Shown: positions 1-14,300 of the stretch, one piece after another
Layout: the number at the start of each line of letters is the position of its first letter
How positions within the stretch are numbered: the first letter of the stretch is position 1
Assembly: GCA_024181965.1 (NCBI GenBank)
Contig: BQXS01010791.1
Location: forward strand, 1-36,551
From: Aduncisulcus paluster
Lineage: Eukaryota; Fornicata
DNA length: 36,551 bases
Reading direction: 5' to 3'
The notes under the pieces: generated by a model
Database searches by the model: none
Seen by the model: the letters and a program-made list of their open reading frames with translations, nothing else
Told to the model about the DNA's origin: nothing
Program-made: the position numbers and the translations under genes

Positions 1-14
1 GGAGGGTGTCCCGA

Positions 15-1112
15 ATGAGTTATTCCTATGGCTTTACGTCAGATTCAATTGTTGCACCAAGAAGCACAGTCTCCTCCTCTTCCTCCTCTTCCCAGCGGAG
101 GGAGAAGGAGAGGCGAGACAAAGAAAGGAGAAGGAGAGAACAAGCACAAAGAGAAAAAGAAAGGAAAGAAAAGGAGAGGTTGGAAATGAAACGAATTCAA
201 ATGGAAAAAGAGGAAGAAGAAGCTCGGCGGCGAACAGAATCGACGTCAGAATTTGATCGAAAGATCGAAAAGACCAATAATGGAACAAGAAGTGGGAAAG
301 GATCGCGACGGAGCACATCAAGAAAGAAACGACGTGGGGACAAGCATCACTCGACAACAGAAACCTCTCTTCCTCTCCGTCAACAGCAATCTGAACAGAC
401 GAACGAGGATGATAGCGCTAGAAGCATACGAATTATCACTCAACCAAACTCAAGCACCCCATCAACAAGCTCAGATTCCCTCACTGGGTCTGTGTTGACA
501 AGCTCTGTCTTTATGCATGGGGATAATCCCCTTGACAACTCTGGATCCGTGCCATTGTCACACTCGCCTTCACTCTCGATCACAACTCCCCTCATAATCC
601 ACAGAGAGAGTGTTATTGAGCGAAGAACACCGCCTTCTGTATTTAAACCCCACCACACTCCACTGAGACCTTCCTCGTTGTCTTCTTCTTCGACTCCATT
701 TATCTCTAAGGATGATCAAGTGGCCGATTTATCCGGAGATGGTGCTTCTGGCCTCTCGAAGGGAATGCTGTCTGCACTTGATCATACCGTTTCGAGTAAC
801 GAAGGGACAGATATCCTGAGAATCACTGGAGAGGATGATCTTTTACTTCCCGTTGAAGAAGACCGCATTGCTGGTTTGTCCAGTCTCGGTCATAGTGGAA
901 TGGGGTCAAGTTTTGTTATGATTGACAATTCTATGGGAATGTCAGGAGATATTCCGGCGACTCCCACGAATCAGTTGTTATGCGCATTTGCAGATGGCAT
1001 GCGGAAATGTGGCATTGAAATGCCTGAGGAATCGTCCCATTTACTTGAAGATTTGTTCCACATTCCTGGTTTTGCTGAGGAAGTCATTGCACAAATTCGG
1101 AAAGGACATTGA
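15..1112 (+). CDS. Charged low-complexity protein, 5' end possibly cut by window edge
   Basis: This is an open frame of about 365 residues. I start it at the first ATG, at 15, because the frame's earlier GTG at 6 is an unlikely eukaryotic start. The frame stays open to base 1, so the true start may lie outside the window. Residues ~20-75 are a Ser run followed by a dense Arg/Lys/Glu stretch of the kind that forms a single charged alpha helix. Residues ~90-120 are basic (Lys/Arg/Ser), and ~130-300 are Ser/Thr-rich and probably disordered. The last ~55 residues look folded: a hydrophobic segment with two Cys or Met-rich helices, ending in a basic IRKGH. The stop is TGA. I recognise no domain; a nuclear or cytoskeletal scaffold is possible but unsupported. 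It converges with the giant minus-strand gene across a long A+T-rich spacer. Confidence 0.7.
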   Translation: MSYSYGFTSDSIVAPRSTVSSSSSSSQRREKERRDKERRRREQAQREKERKEKERLEMKRIQMEKEEEEARRRTESTSEFDRKIEKTNNGTRSGKGSRRSTSRKKRRGDKHHSTTETSLPLRQQQSEQTNEDDSARSIRIITQPNSSTPSTSSDSLTGSVLTSSVFMHGDNPLDNSGSVPLSHSPSLSITTPLIIHRESVIERRTPPSVFKPHHTPLRPSSLSSSSTPFISKDDQVADLSGDGASGLSKGMLSALDHTVSSNEGTDILRITGEDDLLLPVEEDRIAGLSSLGHSGMGSSFVMIDNSMGMSGDIPATPTNQLLCAFADGMRKCGIEMPEESSHLLEDLFHIPGFAEEVIAQIRKGH

Positions 1113-1704
1113 TGTAAATAATTGAGGTGGTAATAATATTACTGTCTCTTTACTAATTAAACATTATTCGATCTTATTGTCATCTCTCTTCAGCGTTCAA
1201 AATTATTATTAAATTACCTTCTTTTTCTGTTCAGTAATATCTGTTTTTTTTGCTCACTTTCTTCTTCAAAACTTTTATATAGTTAATATATATTATATAT
1301 TGCAATTAAACCTTTGGATCTTCTTCTTGATTTATTCTTATTGCTTTTTCTACTGTGCTATTATTTATGTATATCTATATATACAATCACATACGTCTTC
1401 CATTTCTTCTCAAACATCATATTTTCTTTATAAATTATAAATTAATTATTATTGATATTTTTCGCATATTATTCTTTTGAGAAGAGTTTATTCCCATCTC
1501 TAATGGGGGAAAAATATCTTCGATTCGAAAGAAGAAATACGATAAATTTTTGTATTGAATATACCGATATTTTACTTTATCAAGCATACTTTTATATTAT
1601 CTTGATCAAGACTTGATTATTTTTGAATTTTTTTAGTTTTTTCAATTTATTTATTTCTCAAGAGCAAACGAAAGCGATTGGATTAAAATTCTATCAAATG
1701 GAAT

Positions 1705-1725
1705 AGATAGATCAAAGATCTATCT
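1705..1725. repeat. Perfect 9-bp inverted repeat
   Basis: AGATAGATC, a 3-base AAA loop, then GATCTATCT. It sits in the 3' spacer between convergent genes. It could be an RNA 3'-end hairpin or chance in A+T-rich DNA. Confidence 0.4.
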
Positions 1726-2216
1726 TTAAAAGATCAATATTTGTATCACAGATTTTTTTTGCAGATTCAATTCAAAATATAATTATTTAGGTTTAATTAT
1801 AATTGAAAGTTTTGGAAAATACAAATGAATTTGGTTGTTAAATAATTTGTGATATTATATCTGAAAATTACCTTCTTTCATGATAGAAATCGATAGAAAA
1901 ATCAGAACTTCAAATTTCTTGCGAAAAATAAAAAACTCGGTTCAAAAATAGGTCTATCAAATGTCATCTAATATAAATTTCTGAAAAATGAATGATTTAA
2001 AAATGAAAATGATTTAAAAATGAGCATTTAAGCCCAAGAATTCATGAAGAAAAAAAGCAAAATCTAAGGTAGATGAAAATTCACACAGTTCTGGACAGAA
2101 ATTTCTGAGCTCCCGTCAGAACAATGGGATGTTGGTGTAAATAAACAAGATTGCATTAAAATGGAAAAGAATACCTCAGCAAGGAAAACAACAATCCAGA
2201 AGGAAGCGATAATAAT

Positions 2217-2246
2217 AAAAAAAAAGAAAAAAAAAAAAAAAAAAAA
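2217..2246. repeat. Poly(A) tract on the + strand
   Basis: About 30 bases of A with a single G. It lies about 140 bases beyond the stop of the giant minus-strand gene, where it reads as poly(T). It is low complexity and probably not functional on its own. Confidence 0.6.
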
Positions 2247-2384
2247 GATTAAGATAGATGTAATTACCTACCTAGAAAAACAAAAATAAACAAAATAGCA
2301 ATTTGGAAAGAAGAAAAAAGATCTTAAAACTCATTAAAATGATTTGATAATCAGTAAAAAAAGTTCAAAAAGGTTTTAAATGTC

Positions 2385-5300
2385 TTAAACGTTGTCCTTT
2401 TTCTTTCTATTCTTTTTTTTCTTTTGTGTTTGAGACACAGACAGTGGTTGGAGGAAAGTTTTTGATGATATTTTATGACTCTTCTTTGATTTCTTGGAAA
2501 TCTTCTTCCGTTTCATTATTTTAACCTTCAAAGTCTCTGTTTTAGGCTCTGAAAAGGCAGTAGAACTTGTTTCCAATGAAGAAGAATGGGAATGATCAGA
2601 ACTGTGAGGATCAATAATCGGAATTGGCACTGGAGATATTCTAGACACAAATCTTGATTCTGAAAAACTATCAAATTGGCCTCCACTAGCTTCACTATCA
2701 TCATGGATTACATGGACCTGCCTGGAAGGATGCGTAAAGCCATCAGAGCTTCTTTCTTGCAGGTGGAACGAAAGATCATTACCCCAAACAAGTTCTTGAA
2801 TATCTTTTTCCTGTTTAATAACATCTCCTTTGACGTTTCTAGGCCGGAATTGTGAGGAATCATGACCAGTTTTATCACCCTTGCGTTTTTCGACAAACCA
2901 CAAAATCAATCCAAATAAGGCGAACAAGACCGAGATTATTGTAAGAATAATGAGTATAATCAGTCCGACAGGTGCATCATCAGGCTGGGAACAAGACACT
3001 CCATTCCATCCATCCTCACAAAGACAAAAATACTCAGAGGAATCTGATAGATAAGTACAAATTCCATGGGAGGAACACAAACCATCATACTCAATCGTTT
3101 CTGTTCCAATTCCAACTAAACAAACATCCACGGAACATTTTTTCTCTATTGTAGAATTGACAGATTCCAGATCACTCAAACTCTCATTTCCCCATCCATA
3201 ATCACACTCACAAGTAGCTGTTCGGCTTGTCCCATCAATGATACACTCTGCATAACTCCCTTCTTCACTCCCACAATTCATACAAGCAGTATCATTTCCA
3301 TCAACATCCCTATACTCCGGATGGGAAGCTGGATCAAGGCAGATTCCAGTCAGAGCATCAGTAGCTAGGCCGTGGGATGAGCAATCACACGTTCCAGTTG
3401 TAGTTTCTGCGTATTCCTGATAAGAACTCCCTTCTGTTGAATCGTCAGAATAGTCTTTCCCACAAACATAATCAATAAATACGGATAAATCTTCAGAATA
3501 AATACTTTCAACGGGGTATGGATATTCACAATAAGCTCCAAACCATCCAGAATTACAAGAACAACTTGAGACTTCAACTTCTCCAGAGGTAGTTGTGACA
3601 ATTTCTACAGAACAGTTCCCATTGCCTCCACATGTATCAAAATCATTACAATACAGTTGACAGGCAGAACCAACATAATTGATATCACAAAGGCAGGAAT
3701 GTGAGATTGATCCACAGATTCCATGAGGCTGATTGCACTGGACTGACTCATATATAGGACATGGAGATGAACAATCATCACCATACCAATCAGCATAACA
3801 CTCACAATACTGAATATCCCCATCAGAGACACACAGTCCTCTTTCTCCTCCACACAAGGAACAGCTATCGGAAACAACACAATCATTCTCAATCTCGTCA
3901 AAGAAAGCATTTCCCTCACATGTACATGACTCTTCAGTTCCATTCCAAGAGGAACAAACCCGATAATCGGTTGAATAGTCGCATGGCATTTCTTGATTTT
4001 CTCCACAAGACATAGAGCGTTGAGAAGAAGCACTCCATTGCAAATTATCAACGGATTCTCCAATCTTTAGCTCAAGAAGAGACCTACAATCATCCGTATC
4101 ATCACAGGGAAGATAGTTTTGGTCCAAATTAATTCTATATATCGGTAAAGTTGTCATCACAGAGGAAACGAGTGACATATCAGATATATTTGAATTGCTA
4201 AAATCAAGAGAAACAAGATTTTGCAGAGACGAATGTAAAAATAGGAGAGAAGGATCAGAAATGGGACAATATGAAATATCAAGTGTCGTGAGAGATTCTA
4301 CCATTGGATTATAGTTCGTTTGAATACACTCAGAACCAATACATTGAGAAAACAAATTAGTCCATGATAATATCTCATTCAAATCACTCATTGAGTCGAT
4401 GGATAAACATCCAGACATAAATATACCCTGGAGAGAGCACAATCCGACGCAATTGAGCTGGTAATAATCATAAATGGAAGACATAATGGTTTCTTTCAGC
4501 GAAACTACACCAGAATATAGGGATTTGATGGAAGAAATGGTGATATCACCCGGAAATACAATCGTAACAAGCTTCCGAAGGTTTGAAATGGGAGAAAAAT
4601 CAGTGATCAATGACCCATCTTCAAAAATTAGCAGTTCAAGTTGCTCACAGAACTGAATTCCTTCAATAGAAAGTACATTAGAAGGAATAACTAGGGATTT
4701 CAGATCAGTGACATCAGAAACAAGCATAGATTTTGATATGGACGAGTCTTGAGAATCATCACACTCAACATTTGGAATATTTTCACACAATAAATCGATG
4801 AAAGAACTGTCAATCTCCTCATAAAGATCCAGAGCAACATCTTCAAATGAACATAATTCCCCAGTCAGACCTTCGGGACACTCACAAGAATGGCTATCTT
4901 CGAGGCAGTCATATCCAGCACAAATAAGACCATCAATATCAGTTGGACAGGCAGAATCACACGAATCGCCATACCACCCTCGAAAACAACGAACTTTCAT
5001 CGAAAACTCATCGTTATAGACTCCAACACACTCCTTTTGAGGATTTACACATGTTTCAAGGAGAGAAACGTCAGAATTGAATGCAGGGGTTTCACAGGTA
5101 ATGCTCTGAGAGGAGACAATTCGAACAGAATCGGCTGCACATTCAAGATCAATGATGAGATCGCCATCAGGCTCGACCCCGATAACGCGGCAGATCATTG
5201 AATTTAAAACTGGGTTGGGGCACTCGATGCCAAGAGATGTGGTATACATAGTCGTTTGATCTCCAACGATAACGCCTGAGTTTTGTGGAGAGGAGGAAGA

Positions 5301-8300
5301 ACTCGTTGTTGTAGGGAATTTGAGAGCAAGATCAGCACTTGAGACACCACCGCCCAATAAATTATTCTCGAGGTCAAGAGTTGTAAGAGTTCCATTCAAT
5401 TCATAGAGAGATATCAGATCAAGGATATAATTATGAGAAATGTCAATACTTTGCAGATAATGGAGGTTGGAGAGGGAATATAAATCATAAATTCGGTTGT
5501 AAGAGAGATCAAGAGATTCAAGATAAGTTAAACATTGGAGACCGTCAGTATTTCTCAAATTATTTCCACTCAGGTCAAGAAAAGTCAATTCAGACGCAAG
5601 ATTACAGATATCAGGGATTGTTTGGAGAGCGCAATCGTGAAGAATAAGCGAAGACAAATTTGAGAGAGTTGCAAGATCAGCACTCAATTCTGAAGATAGT
5701 TGAATACCACTCAGATCCAGATAATTGAGATAATATCCATTTAAGACCGATATGTCAGTCACCCCTGAGTATGAAAGGTTGAGGGATTCGAGGGGAGAGG
5801 AAGAGAGAGAGGAAGCATCAATAAGACTGGTACAACCAGATAAATCCAATGAAATGAGATTAAGAACAGCCCCAATACCGTTGATATTTGATAAAGATGT
5901 ACAATTAGAGAGATTAATCTCAGTGACCTTGGTACCATGTGAAAGAGGAGATAGAGCACCAGTGATAAGAACATTATCGCTCAAATCAAGTGTTGAAGGA
6001 AGCCGAGCCAAGTCGGCGGAAGTAAGGTCACAGGCAGAATTCTTTCCTAAGACTTCACAAAGAGCGATTTGAAGATAAAAATCTGAGAAATACACATATT
6101 CACAGGCATCACCATAATATTCATCGCCACAATCACACAGATGAGTGCTTGGATCACATGAAAACCCACTACACATAATCTCATATTCAAAAGAGTCAGA
6201 TACATCATTGATGGGACAAAAACTTGAGCAAGTTGGATCAAACCAAATAGGAGATCCAGATTCATCTTCAAAACACTGACAGGTAACCTCCACGCCATCT
6301 GGCATCAAAACACACTGCCCGTGCCCCTCTACACATCCTTCACAAGCATTGTCTTCACCACTCGCATCAACACAATATCCAGAAACTTCATCAAGATATG
6401 CAGTTGAGAGACATGAACATTCCCAAGTATCGGTTGGAGCTTCAGAACTCTGAACACAATCGCCATATATAGAACAATCAAGACCATTGTTGCATCTAGA
6501 TTGGCAGTGAAATGTGCTTGATGAAGGATCTACTAACACAGACTGAAAACTTTCATCACATGAGCAACTCCAAGAATATGGTTCGTATTGGACTATAAAA
6601 CATTCCCCAGAGCCTCCACACGAACTGTCAGAACAGTATTGTACGGAACAATTCTCAGAACCCCATCCAACATCACACGCACACAAATGGTCATTTCCAC
6701 AGTCTCCGTGATCACTGCACAACACTCCAGCATCATTAACGGGGCATTCAGAAGTACACGTATCATAATACCACCCTTCAGTGCATACACAGGAAGCAAC
6801 GTCATCATCTCCAAGAGTACATTTTCCATGCTCAGAGCATCCATAACATTCAGAAGGAGCTATACATATACCAGATGTCTGATCTAAATAGGAATCATAT
6901 GAACAATCACATACATGAGTATCGCTATCACATTGACCATGCCCACCACATATAACATCATTCTCATCTGTGGGACAATCAGCAGAACAATCAGATCCAA
7001 ACCATACATAATCGCCATTGATATCGGAATAACACTCACATTTAATGATAGAACTATCAAAAAAATCAGATACACAACTTCCCTGATCTTGAATACAATC
7101 ACAATACTCAGTGCCATCGAGACACACATCGGTGAGATAATAGGAATCATCAAGGGATAAATACCAATTGAGCTCGCATCCACAAGTCCAATCAGCTTCA
7201 TGGGATGGGTCAACCACACCATAAACTGTCTGAAATGGAAGACAGTGCAAACTTGAAACATTTGAATCTGAGGTATCGATATTCCCACATCCAAGCCCAG
7301 AGTTACAATAGGAAGTACAACATGGAATTAAATCATCATTAACATCATTATACTCATTCGTTGGACAAGAACACACCCATGCATGAGAAGGATATAGAGC
7401 CTCAGCATCTGCATAGACACATTGTCCTGTGGTCAAGGTTGAACATGTAGTATCAGAACATTGTTGTTCCTCACAAGAAAAAGTGCCGTATCCAATTTCG
7501 CATACACACACGTGATTATCAAGATTACAAACACCATGGTACGAACAATTGTTATCACATTGAATGTCACAGTCATTCCCATACCATCCTTCAATGCAGG
7601 TCAAATTAATCTGAGAAATATCATCTTTGACAACGGCTTGCCAATGATTTTCCTCATCATTTGCAAATAATTCAACCATTTCAGAGGTTAAGGTTGGAAT
7701 CTCATCGCATACAAGATGACCTTGGTTTTCTTCTTCTCCATAATTCCTCATAAATGCTTTCATACAGTCAAACCTCGTCACAGATTGGTCTGATGAGCCA
7801 AACCATACAGTCCTACATATTGAGTTTAGCTGAAAACCACTGGAAGGGCAATCACACAGAGAAGAATCCTGGTCCAATGTTGACAGGGATGACATATTGG
7901 ATAAGAAACTCGAAAGTATCGAAGAACTGGCAGTCAGCTCATTGTCTTGAAAATCAGTGGGATCATCAGATTCAAGAATTCCACAGATTCGATTCCCATC
8001 TAGATACAACTCCGTCAACGAAGAAAGACGAAGCAAAGGTGAAATATCATTTAATTCATTATCGCGAAGATCTAGCTTCAATACAGAAGTCGGGATAGAC
8101 CACAAGGAATACTCAACAAATAAACATGAAACTGCTGTCAAGGAATCCAGAGTAAAATACATCAACTCTGATGGAGAAATTGATAATCCGCTGATATCAA
8201 GGGATTCAAGACTAATTGGTGCCTGAGAACAGGTTGTGATACCATCATTTTCTCGCGAACATAGAGGAATAATAGAAGAAATATCGGTATGAGCAATATT

Positions 8301-11300
8301 TACACTTGTAAAACTACCACATGAATTTGAGGCATCTGAACAATCAAGAAATTCATTCAAGTCTTCATTATTTGAAACATTTAATACCTCCAAACTTGTT
8401 GTAGATAGTTCTGGAAAATCAACAAACCCACAATTCTTTGCAATTAATGTTGTAAGGTTTGCAAACTGCACTAAGACGCCAGAATTGAGTTCTATATTAC
8501 TGACATTTAGCAACGTAAGTTGGTCAACAACATCTCCAGATACTTCAAGGTTTTGCATCGCCGTACAATCAGAGAGATCCAGTTCAGTGATGGAAGATAA
8601 TCCTTCCAATTCGAGAAAGGAAAGACTTTGAAACTTTGAGAAAGAAAGAGAAGAGGAGTTGGCAATGGTAGAATCATATGTCAAATCGACAATAGAAATC
8701 TCCTCAAGGGTATTTGATAGGGATGTCAATACAGAAGAGATAGAATCATCGAGTGAACAAGTGTCAAGAAAAATAGAAATGAGTCCCAAGTTCGATAGAT
8801 CAGGAAATACCTCCATTTCTGTTGACAAGAGAGACAATGATGTAAGAGAAGAGAGAGAAGACAGGAACGATTGGGATGCACTGGAAATTGCGCCTACTTT
8901 AAGGTCTAGAATACTATCAAAACAATCACCCATTTGAGTAATGTCAGATATCTTTGTTCCTTGGAGATCAAGCGATTCAAGGGATTGAGAAGTTAATCTA
9001 AGAATAGAAAGTTCCCTAAAATCATCAAAATTCAATGCAGTAATCGAGGAATCAAGCTCATTGCCTTGAAAATACAATTCGGTCAGTCGTTTCTGAATGT
9101 CAAAATCAAGATCGTCAAAAAGAGGGGTGATATCTGTAATGGAAGAATTATCACTCAAGTCAAGGACATTCAAATTAACCAAATCATTCAAAGTCAAGAT
9201 ATCAATAATTGTTAATTCATTCTTGCCTAAATACAGGTCTTCAATGGAGGTGTACAAGGTTGGCATTGAAGTTAATCCACAATTCTCCAATGAAAGAACA
9301 GTTAAAACCAAGTAATTGGAGAAATCATAAGAGGTGAAAGTGGAAACATTATCAAGATAAAGTTCCTCAAGCGAACTAAAATCAGCTAATAAGTTAACTA
9401 ATTTTGTATCACTAACATCAAGGATTTTAACACCAGTTCCCAGCACAGATAATGAGGACAATTCAGAGAATTTTGACAAATCAAGACCATTTATGAGAAA
9501 ATCTAAATTTGTCCAAGAAAATGAAATATTTTCGAGGGTTTTTGAGAGCAAATCCAGTGTTGTCGTGAATTCTCCTGTAGAAACCGCCGTGAAGGAGGCT
9601 ACAGATTCCAAAGCAAAAGATGTCAATTTTGTAAGAGAGGAAAGGTCGGGAATAGATGTTAAATTTGCCTCTGAAATGAATAAAGATGTAAGATTTGTAA
9701 ACGAATTCAAATCTTCAGCATTCGTATCATTAATATTAGGACAATTCAAGAGAGATAAATATGTCAATTGAGTAGAAATTGAATCAAATTGTGAAAGGTC
9801 TGATACACTTGTATCTGTGAGGAATAAATCCTCTAAACTGGAATTATTGCTCAAATCAAACGTTGAAAGAGACTTAAAATTGGAAAAATTGAGCGTGTCA
9901 ATGGTCGAAATCAAATTCCCAATCCCTCGGTACTCAACTAAACTAATAATTGGAGACGTTATGATTTCAACAATGTCACAGTCGAGGGAAGTATAACTCA
10001 AATCCAGATATGACAAGTTGGAGAACTCCATGTCAAAAAATGAACTTGAACACGAAAATACATTCTTATTTGCATCGTCACTATCATTTCCAAGGTCCAA
10101 AAACTCCAGGGAATCGCCAACGAGTGAATTTAAGGTCGGAAAAGAAGTTAAACCACACCCACGAAGACTCAATTTGACCAAAGAAGAGAAGGAATCAAGA
10201 TTAGAAGTAAGACTAACGCCATCAAGATGAAGCTCAACGAGTGAAGAATTCAAGCTTGCTTCACCAGTTAGCTTGGTAAGATCAGTAAAGCTCGTATTGC
10301 TAAGGTTGATACGGGATATAGAAATTTTGGTTCCAAAAGAAATACTTTCTAAATTTGGAAGGTGAGAAAAATCCAAAAGGGCATCCGCAATAGAGACTGA
10401 AATGGTGGAATTAGTCAAATCTATCGACTCAATTCCACTGGGAAGAGCCTGGATATTCTCATAAAATTCATCAATATCGGTATAGGAAAGGGACAAATCA
10501 GTCATTGTTAGGCTAGCCACAGATGAAGGCAAATTGGGAGGAAATTTCGTCACAGCAGTTGCACTGAGGTCCACATTGATTAAATTAGAAAATGACGATA
10601 ATGTCAGGGCGTCATCATCATCAAAAGCAGAAACGCCATTGAGATAGAGCGATATAATATTCTCTTTGACTGCTGAAGAAATATGAGAAAGATCAGTGAG
10701 TTTGGTATCAGCAAAAGAGATATTCCTAACATATTCTGTGTTGGCCAAATACAAGGTCTCAAGGTTTGGGGCACTGGAAAACAAAAAAGTTTCATGATCA
10801 TTGGCAAAAGGATCATCAAGAATGAGAGTAGAAACATGAGATGGAAGAGAGAATAATTTGGGGAAATGGCACCTTGACATGTCCAGATATTCAATTGCTG
10901 CGAAGGCTTCGAAAGCTTCTCCAAATGGATAATCCGTCGATAATGATGACATATCATTATCAGCCATATCAAGATAAGAAAGAATTGGCATGACAGAAGA
11001 ATGAAGAGCTGGAGCTGAATTGGTACCAGGAACGACCGTAAATCCACAATTACGCATGGATAACTTTTTCAATGAATCAAAATTTCCGAGATATGAAAAA
11101 TTAGTGATATTATCGATATGCAATTCAGTGAACGAGCTGGCATTTGAAGAAAACGTAGAACCGTCAAGTTGAGTTGAACTAATATCTATTCTTGAAGAAT
11201 TGGATAAGTTCAGGTTGAGAGATGTCATTACGGAGAAAGAGGAGAAATCGATGAGAGTGTCAACAGGGAATACAGCAGATGTGAGATCCAATGATACGAT

Positions 11301-14300
11301 GGAGGAATATGGAATATTTGAAACCAATAGAGCATTAACATCTTCAACCCCTGAGAGAGAAATACTACCCAAAGATAGATTCTCAAGTTCGGTTAAACCA
11401 GTGAGATCTGGAATCGAGGAAAAACTATTCCCATCCAAATTGAGAGAAACAATAGACAAATCAGCAATATCAAAACCATCGTCTCCAACAGAAAAACTGT
11501 CTAGATTGTAATTTTTCAGACTTAAGGAGGTCAGATTTATGAGAGAGGCTAATGAAACATCTGAATCCATTGAAACTGAATCTAATTCAAGAGTAGTTAG
11601 TGAGGATATAGGCAAGAATAGAGAGAAATCAGTGGTAGTTAAGGAGACTTCCGAGGAATTTGAACCGGTAATTGATAAAGTTTGAAGGCTGGTTGCAAGT
11701 TGAAGCCCCTGAAATGTTGAAATATCACCAGTAATCCCGGTTAGTTCTGTAAAATCCATGAAAGCTGGCAAAATATTGCAAGTAGTAATAGAAAATGACA
11801 ATGAGCATATCGCTGCATGCAACACGGGGTCAGGTACATAGATATATTCACAATTATCTCCTTCATACAGCTGGTATCCATTGGCATCATTAGTACATTC
11901 ACAGGTATCGTAGTATCCTGGAGACGTTGTAGAAGTGCATGTCCCCTTGTCGGATCCACTACAAACTTTACCATCTATTAGTTCACAACCAATTTCACAC
12001 AAAGAATTACTCCAACCTTCCGAACAAACACAGGAGGAACTCAAACACTCTCCATGAATGCCACAAAAATCATCACCAATCTTTCCACAATAAGATGAAT
12101 CCTCAATACAGGTAATTCCATTGAAAAAGGACCCTTCAGCACATTGACACTCAAAAGAACCATCGGACAAACGTGCACAAACACTATCACTGGAACAATC
12201 AGTACATCCGATTTCAGATGTGCAATATCCAGAATCATTGACATAGCTCGATGGTGGACATTGACAAATGAAAGTGGATGTATCACATGTTGCAAAAACA
12301 CCGCAGATTGTGGAATCGTTCGATGGGCAGGAATTGGCCGTGAAAAGGTAATTATATCCATTTCTATTCTCACAAATCATTTCGCTACCGGAATAAACAC
12401 ACCTTTTGAGGGGAGATCCAAGCATATAACCCCCACCAACCCCATGATCATCATCGTGACAAGCTGTTTGACATTCTAGGAGAGTTGTAGATGTATATTG
12501 AACACACTCGTTGGAATCCTTGTCGAGATAATATCCATACATGCACTCCATTTGATACAAAACGGGAGCATTGGAATTAATAAGCTTTCTACAGACACTG
12601 TGGAGATTCCATACTGGGAAAGCAGGGTAACAGGGGCATTGTTCTTGGGAATATGAGGAAAATGTTGATAATGCAGTTCCATTCAGAAAAGGTCCCGATG
12701 GACTTCGAAGGGATTCAATGTCACATATCATGTTCTCATCAACATTTAAATAAGTCAAAGTTGTCATGGGAGATCGTAATGATGTGATTAAAACAGAGAT
12801 ATCAGACAAATTATTGCCCCTAACGTCTAAGCTTTCTAATGCAATCGGATAAGATGATCCATTTTTCTTCAACAATCCCAAAGTACTGAATTCAATAACA
12901 TCTTCGAGCATATCGATATTGCACCGTGCGAGAGATAACGATGTGAGACTAGCATAGATCATAGAACCTGAGCTATTAATCACCGGTCGTGTCAGAGATT
13001 TAACGATATCTCTATCTTCCTTGCTTTGGCTGAGATCATAATCATCAAGCACAAGTCCAGTCAGAGAAGTGGCAAACTCAAGACCGCGCAAAGTTGTTAT
13101 CGAGTCACTGATATCAGAAAGGTCAAGAGTTCCAGTTAATTGAGCCCTTATATCCGCAAAAGTGATAAAATATGAATCATCTTTACCCAATAGTTCAAGT
13201 ATTTTCCCTCTAACAAAGGGGCAGGAAATGAGTTGGCACGTGTCAGTGTCAGTGTCTTCAGTTGAAACAAATGCACATGCGAGAGAGGTGGATGTAGAAT
13301 AAATCTCATTCTCAAAGATTGAGGGACAACTGGTGAATGAAGAAACACACTGATTATCCATGCATTGATTCGCATCAATTTCAACAGAAATAGGAGATGT
13401 TTCAAGATTTGGGAACATTCTTTCATTAGAAAAGGTCAAAAGCGAGGAGATATCACTGGAATCTTCTACGTAACACATATAATTATTTGAAAATTCAAGA
13501 GAAGATATCTGTTTGTGGGTGAAAAGCGGGGTAAAATCATAAATTATGTTATCAGAGAGATCAACGGTCTCCAAATATTGCAATCCAAATAGTGGAGAAA
13601 TGTCACTAATATTATTGTTGAGGATGGATAAACTGGTGAGAAACTCAATTTCTGATATAGAATTGACTGACAGTGAGGTAGAATTTGTAATTTCTAGGTT
13701 ATATACAAAACGACCAAAGAAACTCTGGATATTCTCATCGGGAATAACAGGAGATAACACCACATTTGTAAATTCCATGGTTTCAATGATTTGTTGGATT
13801 GGAGTGGTCAATTCGTCAGTAATAGTTGAATCTCGAATACGAATCGTCTTAATATTGTCAACCTGAACCGAATCAATGAACAAAGAACTCAGAGCAAGGT
13901 TATATAAACCTTGGAGAATCAAAGTTTCAAGAGTTGAGGGTAAACTATCAAATGTAACGGGAAAAGAGGAATATGAAGTTGAATATATAATTTCTAAATA
14001 TTCCAAACTTGGTGTTATTGAACTTAGGTCGGTTTGGAATCCCTTCATTGGGGAATTAATCAGAGTTAGAGAAACTAATTTTGGATACTCGAGGTTCTCA
14101 AGGGAATATAAGCATAAACCTTTCCCAGATGCAAATGTAATTGACAGCTCTTCCAAATTATCGTCAAATTTCTGTGATGACATGATGCCACCACACCCTC
14201 CACTATCATCAATTTCATGAATGGTTAATTGTGTTACCGTAGATTGCAATTCGTCCAAAACACCCGCAACACAGTCATCAGATCCACCAACAATGGTAAA

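Larger units (their letters stand above)
1113..2384. other. A+T-rich convergent intergenic region
   Basis: This 1.27-kb spacer lies between the 3' ends of two convergent genes. No open frame or RNA gene could be supported. It contains a perfect short hairpin at 1705-1725 and a nearly pure A tract at about 2217-2246. Confidence 0.7.

Noticed and set aside
1113-2384. Possible tRNA or small nuclear RNA genes in this and the other A+T-rich spacers
   Set aside because: I found no T-loop (GTTCGA-type) with a matching acceptor stem and no recognisable snRNA core.
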